DNA of 64,000 nucleotides from Cutaneotrichosporon cavernicola (GCF_030864355.1 NC_083396.1:372001-436000); one strand, 5' to 3'; numbered from the stretch's first letter, positions 43,265 through 54,748 are shown. The notes: a model not told the origin generated them from the sequence alone. Program-made: numbers and translations.

Positions 43265-46200
43265 ATGCCCCTGGCCGACCGCTCCGGTAGCGTCCTCGTG
43301 GTCAGCGCAGTCTTCCTGGGCATCGCGACTCTGTTCACGGTCTTACGATGCATCTCAAAGTTTGGCATCAGGAAGCGCGTTGACACCGACGACCTCGTCA
43401 CTATTCTGGCTTGGGTAGGTCTCTTCCCATCGCCACCCTCTACCCACTGGGCGTCTTGCACTGCCTTGTCATTCGCCACCAGGTCGTCGCTGTCCCTAGT
43501 CGGCACCACACACTTGCTGTTCCTCGCGAGCGAGCTGCTGCACGTGTTTCATGATACCTCCAGGGAGCTCTATTCGGTGCCGCACCGCATGCCCGCCACA
43601 GCCCTGAATGGCGGTGGACATGTTCTTCTTTGCGCGCTGACACACAAAGCTGTTCACGGCCGCTCTCTGTATCTCCATCATCTTCGGCGCAACTGTTGGT
43701 GTGGGTAAACCTGATGCTTGTGAGTTTGCGTCTCACCGTTCCTGGACGCCGCGGGCCAGGACAGGAACGGCTGGCACGGGCGCTCGACAGCCTACTGGTC
43801 CGGCCTCCTTGCTGTTGACTTTATCGCTCGCCGCACAGACACGATTATCCCTGTGGTTTTGGCCACTGGCGTTTGCTTGGGCTCGCTCAACGTTGCCTGG
43901 TGCTTTCCTCGCGATCGCGCTCGGTTCGTGGCCAAGCGGCGCCAAGCGATCTGGTTGTCCAGGTTGCTTGGCAAGGGCGGACCTTCCTTCGCCACGGTCG
44001 TTTGTCCACTCAGCGCGCTGACTCCAGTGATCCTTGACGAATGGAGGGGGCCTCTCAAGAAGGCGGTATACGTTTACCCCATGTTTTACAACCTGAGCAG
44101 CATGCTCGCCAAAACGGCGACCCTGCTGCTCTACATCCGCATGGCGAGCGCACACCCGTTTCTCCGGTACGCGAGCTATGTGGTTCTCGCGATCGTCGAC
44201 GTTGCGGGTATCGTGCTTGTCTTCCTCAACATTTTCGTGAGCATCGCGGATCTGCCAAATGCCGCCGAGGACGTTGTACTGACTGTTTCCCAGCAATGTA
44301 GGCCAATCGCGGCGGCCTGGCGTAACGACATTCAAGGCAAGTGTTACGACAATGTCACCCTCTTCCTTTCTTCCGCACCTGTCAACATTCTCTCGGACAT
44401 TGCCATCCTCATGCTCCCCCTGCCGATCATCACCGAGCTCCGCATGGAAAGGAGAGCAAAGATTGGCCTGGTTATGACGTTCATGTGCGGTGTATTTGTC
44501 GCTGCGGTCGACGTCGGTAAGTCTCTTCGTGTTGTGATTACAGCGAGCTTGTCTCTTAACGCTAGTCCGCATTGCGTATCTTCAAATCTCGCTCAGAGAG
44601 CAAATCCAGATCGGCACCGACCACGTCAGTGCCAATACAAGACCGATCAACTTCTACTGGTACACGGCATGGGGCCTCATGTGGTCTGCGATAGAGTGCT
44701 GCGTCCGCTTGTGCTGCACATGTGCTCTTGTACTCAAGCCCCTCTTGCAGCGCATCAGAGAGAGGGGAAGGCAGATCAACTCGCACAACAACTCGCCCAA
44801 CAACCTGTCGCGTGGGGCAGTTGGAGACTCGGGGGAGCACGTGCACTTTCACGACGCCACCGATGCTGCGTCTCCCGGGATCGACTTCGGAGCGTTCAAG
44901 GAACCCCATTCACCGCGCAACTTGCCACTCCAAGCCATCCTCGAAACGAGCCCAGACGTGCCGGACGAGGACACCATGGATATCATGGCGTTCTTCAACG
45001 CGGGCCCACCCGCGGCCTCTCCACCGGGTTCGTCCATGTCTACAGTGCCACCCCCTCCTGATCCGCCGTCCGTCACCTCGAACGGCCACGTCGAGATGAA
45101 CGGCAACGGCAATGGTAGTGGTCTACCAAGTTCGTTCCCGAATCTCCATAAGCCGTCGTCCCGGATCAGCCACGTATTCGGTGCCCCACTGCACAAGCAG
45201 GTGTCGCGTATCAGCGGCAGGGTCAGCGCGGTTGGCGCCTTAGCCATGCTCTCGACGCCTGTTCGGTGGATCACCAACGACTCGGTCCCCAGCGAGTACA
45301 AGGACCAGACGACACAGCACTTCTTCGACTTTGTCCAGATGGGCGGTCGTAAACCCCTGACGGAGTTGACTGCACGCGAGGCATGGTGGCCAGTGCTCTT
45401 CGTCTCCATCCTGTTCTTTTTGTGGGGCTTTAGCTACGGCCTGCTGGGCAACCTCACGAGTAAGATTCTCCAAACGATAGCAACTGCTCAAGGCGACGGC
45501 GCCACGCCTGCGCCGTGGCGAGAGCTTACACTACAACTGTCGTACTGGATCGGGTACGTCATCGGGCCATTAACCGTCGGCATCTACGTCCTCCACAAGC
45601 ACGGCTTCAAGGCGACGTTCATGACTGGCCTCGTGCTGTACGGTTGCGGCTGCATGTGCTTCTGGCCGTCGTCGGTGCTGGCGAGCTACGGTGGGTTCAT
45701 CGTCTCCAACATCCTCATCGCAATCGGTCTATCCGTTCTCGAGGTCGCTGCGAACCCGTTCATTGCCCTCGCTGGGCCGGGTGAGCTGAGCGAGGCGCGT
45801 CTCAACTTTTCCCAAGGCATCCAGGCGATTGGTGGTCTGTTTTCGCCCATTCTCGCGCAGAAGGGGTTATTCAGCAAGAGCTTTGGGCGCGACTCCCTCT
45901 TTGACGTTCAATGGTGTTACCTTGCGGTGGCTTTATTCGTACTCGTCCTCACACTCGTCTTCTTCTACGTCCCGCTGTCCGAGGCCACGGACCGCGAACT
46001 TGAGGAGGAAACGAACCATCGTCTTCGCGCTGCCGGTATCGAACGCGGCGCAACGGCGTACTGGATGCCCGCGAGGTGGCTCGTCATTGGTGCAGGCGTA
46101 TTCACAATGTGCGTGTACATCGGCCAACAGGAGTCACTATCCTTCTTCTGGAACGAGTACATTGCAGAGGTACTCCCTAACACCGACTCGTTCTGGGACC

Positions 46201-46967
46201 TGCAAATAGGCCACGGCCTCTTCGCCGCTGGACGCTTCATTGCTGCGGGGATCTGCTACGCTGGCTTTACACCACGCCTCGTCCTCAACGTCTGCTGCCT
46301 GGGGACGTTCATCACGACGCTCTTAGCCGTTTTCCTTCCGGCTGGCAAGGGCGCGTTCGCGTGCGTCTTACTCGCCATGTTTTTCGAGTCGCCGGTCTTC
46401 CCGACGCTCTTCGCGACCGCGCTACGCGGGCAAGGGAAGCACACGAAGTTCGCATCCGTGGCGCTCACAACTGCGATAGGCGCAGGTGCACTCGTGTGGA
46501 TGCCAGCGACATACGGTATAGAGCGACGAACACGTGAGGTCCGCACGTCATTTATCCTCATCGCCGTCCTCTGCGGGGTACAGATGATCTACCCTGCACT
46601 GCTCGCTATGCGCCCGGTGCTACGTCGCCTTGTCGACCCGCGCTGGAGTCGTGTATCGTCTAGACGCGTATCGGCAGACACATTGGGGAGCACCGAGAAG
46701 CATGCCCACGTCGAGGTGCGCGCCGCGTCGTCTGAAGACTCGGGCTCGCCTGACATGACCAGCGCGACACTGCAGATGCCTGGCTCATCTGCACCTCCAC
46801 ACGGCCTGAGCATGCCGTCCGCAAGGAGCACCGTGTCGAAAGTGCCTTCTGGAAGGACCACAACGCCTCCACCTTCACGGGCACACTCGCCACCAGCAGC
46901 CACCAACGCAGGTGACGATCCAGAGTTCTTGGGGCTGGTCGGGGACCTGCCCGAGATCAAAATGTAG
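43265..46967 (+). CDS. Fusion of a PTH11/rhodopsin-type 7-helix domain with a FucP-like MFS sugar transporter (1017 aa)
   Basis: Five exons: 43265-43414, 43650-43719, 44028-44236, 44294-44516, 44566-46967; all junctions close the frame. Residues 1-280 form a seven-helix domain of the fungal rhodopsin/PTH11 superfamily: helix 1 LVVSAVFLGIATLFTVLRCI, KRVDTDDLVTILAW, FYNLSSMLAKTATLLLYIRM, CRPIAAAWRNDIQGKCYD, ILMLPLPIITELRMERRAK, AWGLMWSAIECCVRL. The last helix continues in one uninterrupted exon through a 200-residue disordered linker into twelve helices of an FHS (fucose/hexose:H+ symporter) MFS carrier, from about 489: FLWGFSYGLLGNL, LEVAANPFIALAG, ARLNFSQGIQAIGG, FFESPVFPTLFATALRG. About 110 hydrophilic residues end the protein. 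In the plasma membrane this would couple a putative sensor to sugar uptake; that role is inferred. Introns 1 and 2 (235 and 308 nt) are long for this genome and their borders are less certain. Confidence 0.85.
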
Positions 46968-47738
46968 CAGTAGTTTCATAGTCTGGGTTGTACAAGGTTT
47001 TCTGTTCATGATGGAGGAGGGAGCAGGGAGAGCGGCTATTGCTTTGGGATGATGGCCTGGGCGTGGCCCGTTTTGTTTCTTGGCCACCGATGCTTGGCAT
47101 GTTTTGCAGGGTCGCTGGCTGGTGGGGATGGATGGTGGGCATCCTGAGCGGCCATGAATGTAGTGCTTTCGCAGTCCAAACATCGACACCATGCAAGGCC
47201 CAGAACTCTGGATCAAAGCGACCTGATTATGCGGGCCAGTGGAAAGCCTCGCTTTGGCGCCGAACGATCCTGGAATCAGCCCCCGTCTTATCAGTCTGGA
47301 ACAGTACCAGCCGCGGACCGTGGAACAGCCACGCCGTGGGTGAATGATGTAAACCGAGGCTCTGGTTTTGGTCATGTATGAATGTTGGTGGGCAAAATGC
47401 ATTGGATCAGGCACGCCTCGTTTCGAGCTTGCTTTGGGCCTGGGGAAGGCACGGCTAAGACCAATGGTCTGCCTTTTGACATTCAGTATTCAACAGGGAA
47501 ACATGACGCAGAAAATATCAAGTGGATGCCGAACGAGGTGTGCCTAACCTAACCAACTCCACTTCAGTATCCGACTTTTGTCAACTCAAGCACCACACCT
47601 CTTGTTATCAACTGCGGCTTGGTGTTTGCTCGGCGTCACTTTCCCAACGCCCGCGTGCGACCGTTACTTTTCCTCTTTCCACTCACGTCATCATCACTCC
47701 CACTTGCTGGTTCTCGACTTCCACAACCTCTGCCCACC
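46968..47738. other. Intergenic, no gene seen
   Basis: About 770 bases between the fusion gene and AVT1, both on the plus strand. The last 200 bases are pyrimidine-rich and probably form the AVT1 leader. Confidence 0.5.
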
Positions 47739-49638
47739 ATGCCCCGCGCTACCTTTGCGGACCCGCCGGTTACCTCGACCTCGACATCAGGGAACGGACA
47801 GCCCACCGAGACCTCACGGCTCAAGGACCACGTGTACACGCCGACGTACTCTTACGTTGACGATGACCTCGAAGCTCTCGGTAGCGACCTAGGCGATGAC
47901 GGGCGCGAGGTCGAGGTTTGGAAGCCTGGCCACAGTGGATTCTACCAGACTGTGAGTCTAGTCGGATTGGGAGACATGTGGCAGTGGACTACGATCTGCA
48001 GGTACCGCTATGTGTTTGTGTGCAGACAGGCTTGTGCGCTGGCCGTGCTCTCGCAGCCTCCCTCTCGTTCTTCGACGTTTTTGGGGCAGGCTCGGCGTGT
48101 ATGCGGCGTGCCCACACCACTGGCAGGAACGGCAGGAGCGCGTTCATGTGGGCAGCTGTTGCGTGTGCAGTCCATCCACCCTCGCCTACATCGCCTATGT
48201 CGTCTGATTCACCCAGCTGACCTCAGCTCCTCAACGTCCTCGGTGACTTGATCGGGACGGGGTTGCTCGCCACGCCGATCGCGATCGCGCACGCCGGATG
48301 GGTGTTTGGACCTCTCATCCTGGCGTTTGTTGGTGGCGTTACGCTGTGGACGCTCAAAATCTTGCTGCGTATCATTGCGCAGGACCGCCGCCTGCGCAAC
48401 TTTACCGATGTCATCGGTTTCGCATTGGGCAAGCGGGCGGAGAAGTTTATCACAGTGCTCTTCATCGCTGAAGTCGCTGCATGGGTGTGAGTACTACTGC
48501 TACTGCTACTGCTACTACCACAATGTGGCTGTGGCATTGCACCAACTTGCCAAGCTGACATCAGAATCACCCTCGTCGTCCTGTTCTCGGACTCGCTCGA
48601 GGCCGTGCTCCCAATGTACTCGTCCAACCAGTGGAAGGTGATTGGGCTGATTGTCGTCATCCCCACAATGTTCCTCCCGCTCCACTACCTCGCATACTCG
48701 TCTTTCCTCGGCATTTTGAGCACGTGGGCGCTCGTCGTCATTCTCATCTTCACGGGCATCGTGACCCCCGAAGGGCCCGGCTCGATCCGCGACCCTGCGC
48801 CAACCGACCTGTGGCCCCCGCACGGATGGATGAAGTTTGCGACTGTTTTCGGTCTCATGATCGGCGGGGTGAGTCGTCTGGCATTCAGCACTAACCCCAG
48901 TTTGGAGGACACGGTCTCATTCCCAATCTCATCTACGACATGCAGAACCCGCACGAGGCCGAGCGCGTGTGCGAGGTGGCTTACGGCATCGCGATGGCCG
49001 TCTACGTCTCGGTCGGCTTCTTCGGATACCTGATGTATGGGCGCGACGTGAGCGACGAGGTCAGCCGTGACCTCGCCCAGACTCGGGGTTTCAGCCCTCT
49101 ACTCGCAAAGCTCGCAGTGTGGATGGTCGCTCTGAACCCACTCACCAAGATTGCCCTTGGTGTACGCCCCCTCGCAGACGTCCTCTTCTCCTACTTTGGT
49201 CTACACAAAACCGAGCTCGTCCCAGAGGAAGCGCCTACCCCTCGTTATGTCACTCGCCCATCGTCGCCCACCAGCTCCCAAGGCTCAGTCATCAGCGACA
49301 GCGATCCGGTATTTAACCGCCACGGCGCGGACCCGGCCGCGAGCCACTTTTCCGTCGTCGCAGAGGCGCGCCACCAGCGGTCCGAGAAGTGGAAGGACAT
49401 TGTGCGGCCTGCCATCCGTGTCGTGCTCGGCGTGCTGTCGGTCCTCCTTGCCCTCGTCTTCCCGTCCTTTGAGGCCCTCATGGCGTTGCTTGGAAGCGGG
49501 TTCGCCAGCGTCACCCTCGTCATCGTCCCTGTGTGGGCTGGGGCCTCCCTTTTCGGGTGGCACTGGTACGACTACACGGCAATCGTTGTCGCGGCCGTTG
49601 CGGGAGTCGTTGGGTGCTTTGCGGCGTTCTGGCCTTGA
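47739..49638 (+). CDS. AVT1: Vacuolar amino acid transporter, AVT1-like (AAAP family), 504 aa
   Basis: Proton-coupled amino acid carrier of the vacuolar membrane. Starts MPRATFADPPVTST at 47739 with a hydrophilic N-terminus of about 70 residues. Introns 47952-48226 (275 nt), 48487-48564 (78 nt, containing CTACTG repeats) and 48869-48900 (32 nt). Helix 1 is LLNVLGDLIGTGLLATPIAI; further signatures are FGGHGLIPNLIYDMQNP with GFFGYLMYG, and DEVSRDLAQTRGF before LAVWMVALNPLTKIALGVRP, which is characteristic of the AVT1 branch. The loop after helix 9 is Ser-rich. Eleven helices in total. The MTR-like permease at 10.8-12.5 kb belongs to the same superfamily but is not a close relative. Confidence 0.88.
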
Positions 49639-49830
49639 GAAGACGTTTAAAACTGGCCAGCGTGCCAGCAGATTGATTAATTTATTCATATGCTGAGGAG
49701 GCTTAATCGTTCATGATGCATTTGGTGCTGTTCCTGAAAACACCGAGTCACTCCTCGAATGGGACGAAACGCATTCCGTGGCAGTCTACAACCATTAACA
49801 CTTGGAAGGGGGTCAAAAGGGTAATCATAC

Positions 49831-49929
49831 TGGACGGGTTAGGAATCGAACCAAAGACCTTGTCAAGATTAGAGCCATATGTAATGATCTCATGCTAATG
49901 ACACGCTCTACCAACTGAGCTACACGCCC
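49831..49929 (-). tRNA. tRNA-Ala (anticodon AGC) with 26-nt intron
   Basis: Acceptor GGGCGTG/CCCGTCC includes the G3-U70 wobble that identifies alanine tRNAs; D arm GCTC-AGTTGGTA-GAGC; anticodon stem TGTCA/TGACA; anticodon AGC after two T; T arm TTTGG-TTCGATT-CCTAA (one mismatch); discriminator A. The intron after base 37 is 26 nt. A TTTT run follows on the minus strand near 49815. Confidence 0.9.
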
Positions 49930-50404
49930 GATTTGTATTTGCGATTTTCCTTGTCAGTCTAGATCCGCAACAGAGGCCTTCCTTCAAAGTTGGAAGGCTT
50001 TATACACCCCGATATGGTCTGGTAAGCAAGCCGCGCGCCGCTGGCGAGATCGGTCATCTGGAAGACAGTTGGTTGACAGGAGCGGACGCTGATAAAGAAG
50101 GAATGTGTGACGTTGTTGACAGACTATCTCCGAGGATGCACCGCTAAAACGTGAGTAGGCCCGCGTTGTTCGATTATCTATTTCAAAGGGGCTATTGGAT
50201 AGCATTAGTAAATGGAGATGATTGATTACTACTCGGACACAATGGCTCCCGGTGTTCGGTAAGTCGGAGGTCGCCGATGGTTCGGTACCAACTTTACCGG
50301 TCCAGCTACCCCCACATCTTGGCTTCTTTCCTTCAACTCATCTAACCTCCTTTCGCGACCGTTCTCCCCAAGCTCTCTCCTCTCCGTCCCACATACCCCA
50401 GCAA
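49930..50404. other. Divergent region between tRNA-Ala and ECI1
   Basis: About 470 bases, no gene. The last 100 bases are pyrimidine-rich leader for the isomerase gene. Confidence 0.5.
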
Positions 50405-51505
50405 ATGCCTTCTCTGCAGCAGCACGACATGGCCCTCCGCGCGCTCAAGCTCACCGAGGTGGTGCCCAAGCTCCACCGCTCTGGCATCCTCGAGCTGCAG
50501 CTGAACACGCCCCAGAACCTGAACGCGTTCGGCGGCCTCAAATGTGAGCTCTTGATACGAAGAGGGAGATATATGATGTGTCGTAGCCTGTGTGATGCTG
50601 ACGCGTTAACTCCTTATGACTATGACTGTGACTGTTGTTGTTCTTCTCTACAGACTTGGTGAGTCCTCGGCATCTATACCTGAGTGGCTGACAGCAGGAA
50701 CTCATCAAGGGCTTTGACTATGCCCGCGAGCAATCGGACATCAAGGCGGTCATGGTGTATGTGCTCCACAACAGGCTCTGCTGACCTCAGGACGTCGAGT
50801 GGACGCTTCTTCTCGGCCGGCGCAGCGATCTCCCCAGGTGGTATGGGGGGTGAGGGCAGGGCCAAGGGCAAGGGCCCCTCCGAGCTCTACGTTAACATGC
50901 TCATCGACTTCCCCAAGCTCGCAGTGTGTGTGCTTAACGGTGAGTCGAGTCGCAGTATACGAAAAGTTGCTGGCGCTGACAAAAGGCCCGGCATACGGCA
51001 TTACCGTGACCACCCTCCCCCTCTTCGACCTCGTGTACGCCGCCCCCGAGGTGACGATTACGACCCCCTTCTCGCGTTTGGGTATCTGTCTCGAAGGCGC
51101 GTCCTCTGTCCTCTTCCAGCCCCTCTTCGGAAACTCTCTCACTTCGCGTCTCCTCTACATGGCCGAGACGATTCCGCTCAAGGACCTCCTGCCAACGGGC
51201 ATGATCGCCGACGTCCTCCCCAAGGACAGCATCAACGAGGCAGTGGAGAAGAAGCTCGCAGCTCAGCTCGACGACCTCGCCGTCAACTCGATCAGTGAGT
51301 CTATCGTCTAGCCAAGCTAATCCCAGTCACCTCCAAGAGCCTCGTGCGCTCCGAGGAGTACCGCGCACACTTGCGTACGGTCAACGAGAAGGAGATGGCC
51401 ACTGTAGCGGAACGCATTGCGTCGCAGGACCACAAGGACCAGATCGCAAAGTTCCAGGCCAAGCGTGCTGCGGAAAAGGCCAAGAAGGACGCGGCCAAGC
51501 TCTAA
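50405..51505 (+). CDS. ECI1: Peroxisomal delta3,delta2-enoyl-CoA isomerase (crotonase family), 279 aa
   Basis: Shifts the double bond of 3-enoyl-CoA to position 2 so that unsaturated fatty acids can enter beta-oxidation. Starts MPSLQQHDMALRALK at 50405; introns 50544-50653 (110 nt), 50659-50697 (39 nt), 50757-50790, 50940-50985 and 51295-51326. The two first introns enclose a 5-nt exon (ACTTG, 50654-50658) needed to keep frame. Crotonase motifs: SSGRFFSAGAAI (oxyanion hole), NGPAYGITVT, FDLVYAAPEVTITTPFSRLG and the EGASSVLF segment whose Glu is the expected catalytic base of ECI-type isomerases. The protein ends KDAAKL, and AKL is a peroxisomal PTS1 signal. The last 50 residues are helical and charged. 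Confidence 0.92.
50654..50658 (+). other. 5-nt microexon of the enoyl-CoA isomerase gene
   Basis: ACTTG lies between CTACAG and GTGAGT. Skipping it gives an immediate stop; including it completes Tyr-Leu in the KYLELIKGF segment expected for the family. Confidence 0.75.
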
Positions 51506-51662
51506 GTTACAGTTGTACGGGTAGGATGCAGTTTCTGACATGGCCTGGTTGCTGCCCGACCAGCCCGCTGCCCGTTTCTCACTCACTTCTCACACTAGCT
51601 TACTGAAGTTGCGTGCAGACCGCTCTGCCTGGTCATCAACGGCCTGGAGCCTTCCTCACACC

Positions 51663-51666
<4 letters not shown>

Positions 51667-51722
<56 letters not shown>
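51667..51722. repeat. (CT)n microsatellite, about 56 bp
   Basis: Uninterrupted CT dinucleotides between the isomerase gene and tRNA-Asp copy 3. The length in the assembly may not be exact. Confidence 0.95.
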
Positions 51723-51726
<4 letters not shown>

Positions 51727-51803
51727 CACTCACATAGTTCTGGCAAAGCGAAACGCCCCTCCCCTGGCTGATAGTTATCGCAAGGACATGCACATCAACA
51801 GCA

Positions 51804-51885
51804 TCTCTGATCGTATAGTGGCTAGTATGCTCGCTTGTCATTGGAATGACCGCGGGAGACCGGAGTTCAATTCTCCGTCAGAGAG
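51804..51885 (+). tRNA. tRNA-Asp (anticodon GTC), copy 3, 10-nt intron
   Basis: Exons identical to copies 1 and 2; intron TTGGAATGAC. TTTTT terminator at about 51909-51913. Confidence 0.92.
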
Positions 51886-52151
51886 CAGCCAAGCGAGTAG
51901 CGCTTCGTTTTTAATTTACGTGGCCCGCGCCATGTTCTGGCAAGCTGACCAAAGCCGTAAAGAGATTGTGGCAGCGTGCAGCTACTACACGACAAGCTCC
52001 CCCTTCGGGCAACGCCATCTGCCATCTGGATACCATCTTCTACATATTACGTGCTATCCATTCTACGACATGGTCGCACGCCAACGGTCACTCGTGCCAG
52101 AGCATGTATGCCCAAGGGCTAGGTCATTCCCCTGTTTCGCCAACCCGGGCA

Positions 52152-52695
52152 TCAACCCAAAAGTTGAGCTGGCGGTGGCACCACGCCATTCACCGAACCA
52201 TGACGAGATAGAAGATAACAGCGAGGGACATCAGGACCCCAAAAGCAGGCCGGGGATTGTGACGCGCAAACCCCGGAAAGGGTTGCGAGAATGAACGCGA
52301 TGGTGATGGCAGCGGCAGCGGCTTCCTCAGCGCAAGTGGAAGACCGACTCACTCACACGATAAGGAGGACGCGCCCAGCGACTCCAGGTGGGGTTTGTGT
52401 CCTCGCCAGGGTATGTGGCATGGATGGTCCAGAGAGCAATGAAGGGGGTTATGGTCAGTCCCAGAGCGAGGAGAGGCGACCACATCCAGCCCTTGGAGTT
52501 GGTGTGGTTGCACGACCAGCCAGAGAAGAAGAGGGTGTTGCCCGCCATGAGCGGAGGATGAAGTCGAGGGCTAGTGTTAGGGCCGGAAGCAGTAGGGTCA
52601 CCGATATTGCGCCAGGTTAGATACTTGGACCAGAGGAGGGCGTCGATCATTCTGGCTTGCTTGGGTTGGGGTGCGGAGCGGTTCGCGATAGACAT
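52152..52695 (-). CDS. Small membrane protein, family B member 1 (170 aa)
   Basis: Starts MSIANRSAPQPKQARMIDAL at 52695; a 31-nt intron (52326-52356, GTGAGT...GCTGAG) joins the exons. After a soluble N-terminus come MAGNTLFFSGW, a helix WSPLLALGLTITPFIALW, a polar loop with SRWARPPYR, a helix AAAAITIAFILATLSG and a hydrophilic tail. The order SG-helix, GL-helix, aromatic/basic loop, intron, SG-helix matches the three plus-strand genes that follow (53-57 kb), though sequence identity is low and the fourth helix of those is not evident here. Function unknown. Confidence 0.6.
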
Positions 52696-53342
52696 GTAAG
52701 GAGTTTGTGATGAAGGAACGTTCTGTATCTGCCGGCTTCATGGCGGCAGGACGCGGATCAGACCGCATACACGTCTGTTGCACTGTCAAACTCTGAAGAG
52801 GTTGCGAGCGAACAGTGTTGTTGCGAGGACGAATGTCGCTACCAGATGGACGAAATATAAACAATGGAACCCGCTATCACACTCATGTTGCGGCACATCG
52901 GGACTTCTGCGCCGATGTGGCGTTAGAAACGTGCCACACTCACAATGGGCGACTGAATCGTCTCATCACTGACGACCGCAGAGGTTGGCGTAAACGAAAC
53001 AATCAACCCTGCCATCACTCGGCGTGTGTGAGCCACTCTCGCAGGTCTGTGCGTCGACACAACCCGTCCCTTTCCCTACATACTTTGTTTCGGCGGAAAC
53101 CATGCACCGTCATGAAGCGCGAGGCTCTCTGAAGTCTCTTGTCAGCTCCTCGTGCTGCCCCGTGCCGGCTCTTTCATTGTTCGTGTGTATTAGGGGGACA
53201 GTGGACCGTCCCAATGTGCTCTGGGAACGCGTAGAGATACGAGCCAGCCTGAGCTCCTCTCCAATCTCTCAACTGGGAGCTTTTAAAACCTCCCCGATAG
53301 AACTTCAAGTCTCCTCACCACCACTACTTACCTCTTCGCAAC
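52696..53342. other. Divergent intergenic region between family B members 1 and 2
   Basis: About 650 bases, no gene. TATAAA-like sequence near 52855 and a TTTTAAAA at 53281 are plausible core promoters for the two divergent genes. Confidence 0.4.
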
Positions 53343-53885
53343 ATGTTCCTCGACGAACTCACCAACACGCAGTGGTTCAGTATGTCCTCTCTCTCCAAGG
53401 CTAACGCAGTCACCACCTGCCTCCTACCCGTCCTCCCTGGCCTAACAATGTTCGCCTCCGGTCACTTGCACAACAACAAAGCGGCATTCATTGCCCTTCT
53501 CGTCCTTGGCCTTTGCCTCGTCCTCATCATCCTTTATCTCTCTGAGCGTCACCACATGCTCGAGTTCCGTGCAAGTGTTAAATGGGGTCCACGCTGGCGT
53601 GTATTCATGTCTCGTGAGTTTCCGGCTCTCGCAGTTCTGACGACAGTCATCTCATTCTCGCTCTTCACTGCAATGTGCACCCTCGCTTGGTTTGCCGGCA
53701 AGTTCTTGCCCCCCAACCCTGGCGCTGGGGGAACTTGCTTCGCCTTTGCTATTATCATCTGGGTCGCTTACGAGGGATGGAACTTCTGGCTCATGCGTAC
53801 TGCCGACCGCCTCTTCTCGCCTCCAATTACGCCCTTCCCACTCCACCAGACCAGCTTTGGGCGTGGATTCACTCAAGAACCCTAG
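53343..53885 (+). CDS. Small four-helix membrane protein, family B member 2 (163 or 170 aa)
   Basis: Starts MFLDELTNTQWF at 53343; intron 1 is 53380-53409 (30 nt). Helices: LPGLTMFASG region, AAFIALLVLGLCLVLIILYL, then the loop SERHHMLEFRASVKWGPRWR, helix TTVISFSLFTAMCTLAWFAG, helix CFAFAIIIWVAYEGWNFWL, and a short tail. At the place where the paralogues carry their second intron there is GTGAGTTTCCGGCTCTCGCAG (53614-53634), 21 nt and a multiple of three, so it may be an extremely short intron or seven codons gained from one. No catalytic or transport motif. Confidence 0.7.
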   Translation: MFLDELTNTQWFSMSSLSKANAVTTCLLPVLPGLTMFASGHLHNNKAAFIALLVLGLCLVLIILYLSERHHMLEFRASVKWGPRWRVFMSREFPALAVLTTVISFSLFTAMCTLAWFAGKFLPPNPGAGGTCFAFAIIIWVAYEGWNFWLMRTADRLFSPPITPFPLHQTSFGRGFTQEP

Positions 53886-54748
53886 ATGCAATGGATGGCT
53901 CTAGTGGTTCTGGTTTCGTACATGAAATAAATAATGCATGAGCTGGTCTCTATCGTAGCAGTCTGAGGCAAGGGCGAGCCAACGTGAGGCATGTGAGGAT
54001 GGTCGTTTGAATGTCAATTGTTTTGCCACAGTGCAATTGGGCCAGCAAAACCCTCCCAGCCTGAAATCAGCCCATGTCTCTCTGCTGGTTACAATAGTAC
54101 CTACGATAAACGAGGGAACTATATGACGGGCAAGGGGGAGCACACGACTTGCAGAGAACCCTAGATGGAGAAGAGCCACCCTCCAGTTGCACGCTTGTCA
54201 GACCTGACCTCCATGGTGGCGAAGGCATCATGTGTATCGTGCACATGAAACGCGCCACGGTTGGGTCTGGTCTACGGTCCACGCCACGCGAGGCCTTTGT
54301 ATACTGGTTCTGTGACTGTGACTCTCCTCACGCACAAGCCATACTCGTGCACTGGAGTGTCGGCGCGCCGATTGACAAGCATCAATGCGGGCCCACGTAG
54401 CTCACATGTTCCATGGAACCACTTCTTTACCCCCCACCCCCCCAGGAATGTACCATTCTGCAGATAGACCATGCAGATACTTAGCACCCATAGAGAAAAC
54501 TAAGATCCTGAGCCACACCATCTCATCTCCTCGCCACCGTGCCACACTGTAGTATTTTGATCTCCGAGTGGAAAAACAATGAAACCACGTAAACACCTCG
54601 CACCACTCGGAAGGCTCCCACCACCCTCTCTCCCACACTCCATCTCAATGCTTATAAGAATCATGACGATGCATCTCCGCCTCTCAAACTCAACCGCACC
54701 TCTTACTAACTCCACACTCACTAACACTGTGTCCAAGTCATTCGTACC
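53886..54748. other. Intergenic, no gene seen
   Basis: About 860 bases between family B members 2 and 3. The last 120 bases before the next ATG are pyrimidine-rich. Repeated ACCCTAGATG (53878, 54159) is probably chance. Confidence 0.5.

Noticed and set aside
43720..44027. Coding continuation through the 308-nt stretch of the fusion gene
   Set aside because: The stretch is open in one frame, but including it does not give a seven-helix order, whereas splicing joins VGVGKPDA to LILDEWRGPLKK as expected for the family.
43733..44572. 279-codon minus-strand open frame
   Set aside because: Antisense to the receptor-like exons and introns, Arg-rich shadow composition, no motif.
51667..51722. Arg-Glu or Leu-Ser dipeptide repeats as protein
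   Set aside because: Produced by the (CT)n microsatellite; not part of a gene.
51788..52294. 168-codon plus-strand open frame
   Set aside because: Its start is the tRNA-Asp copy 3 gene itself and it runs into the antisense of the 52-kb gene.
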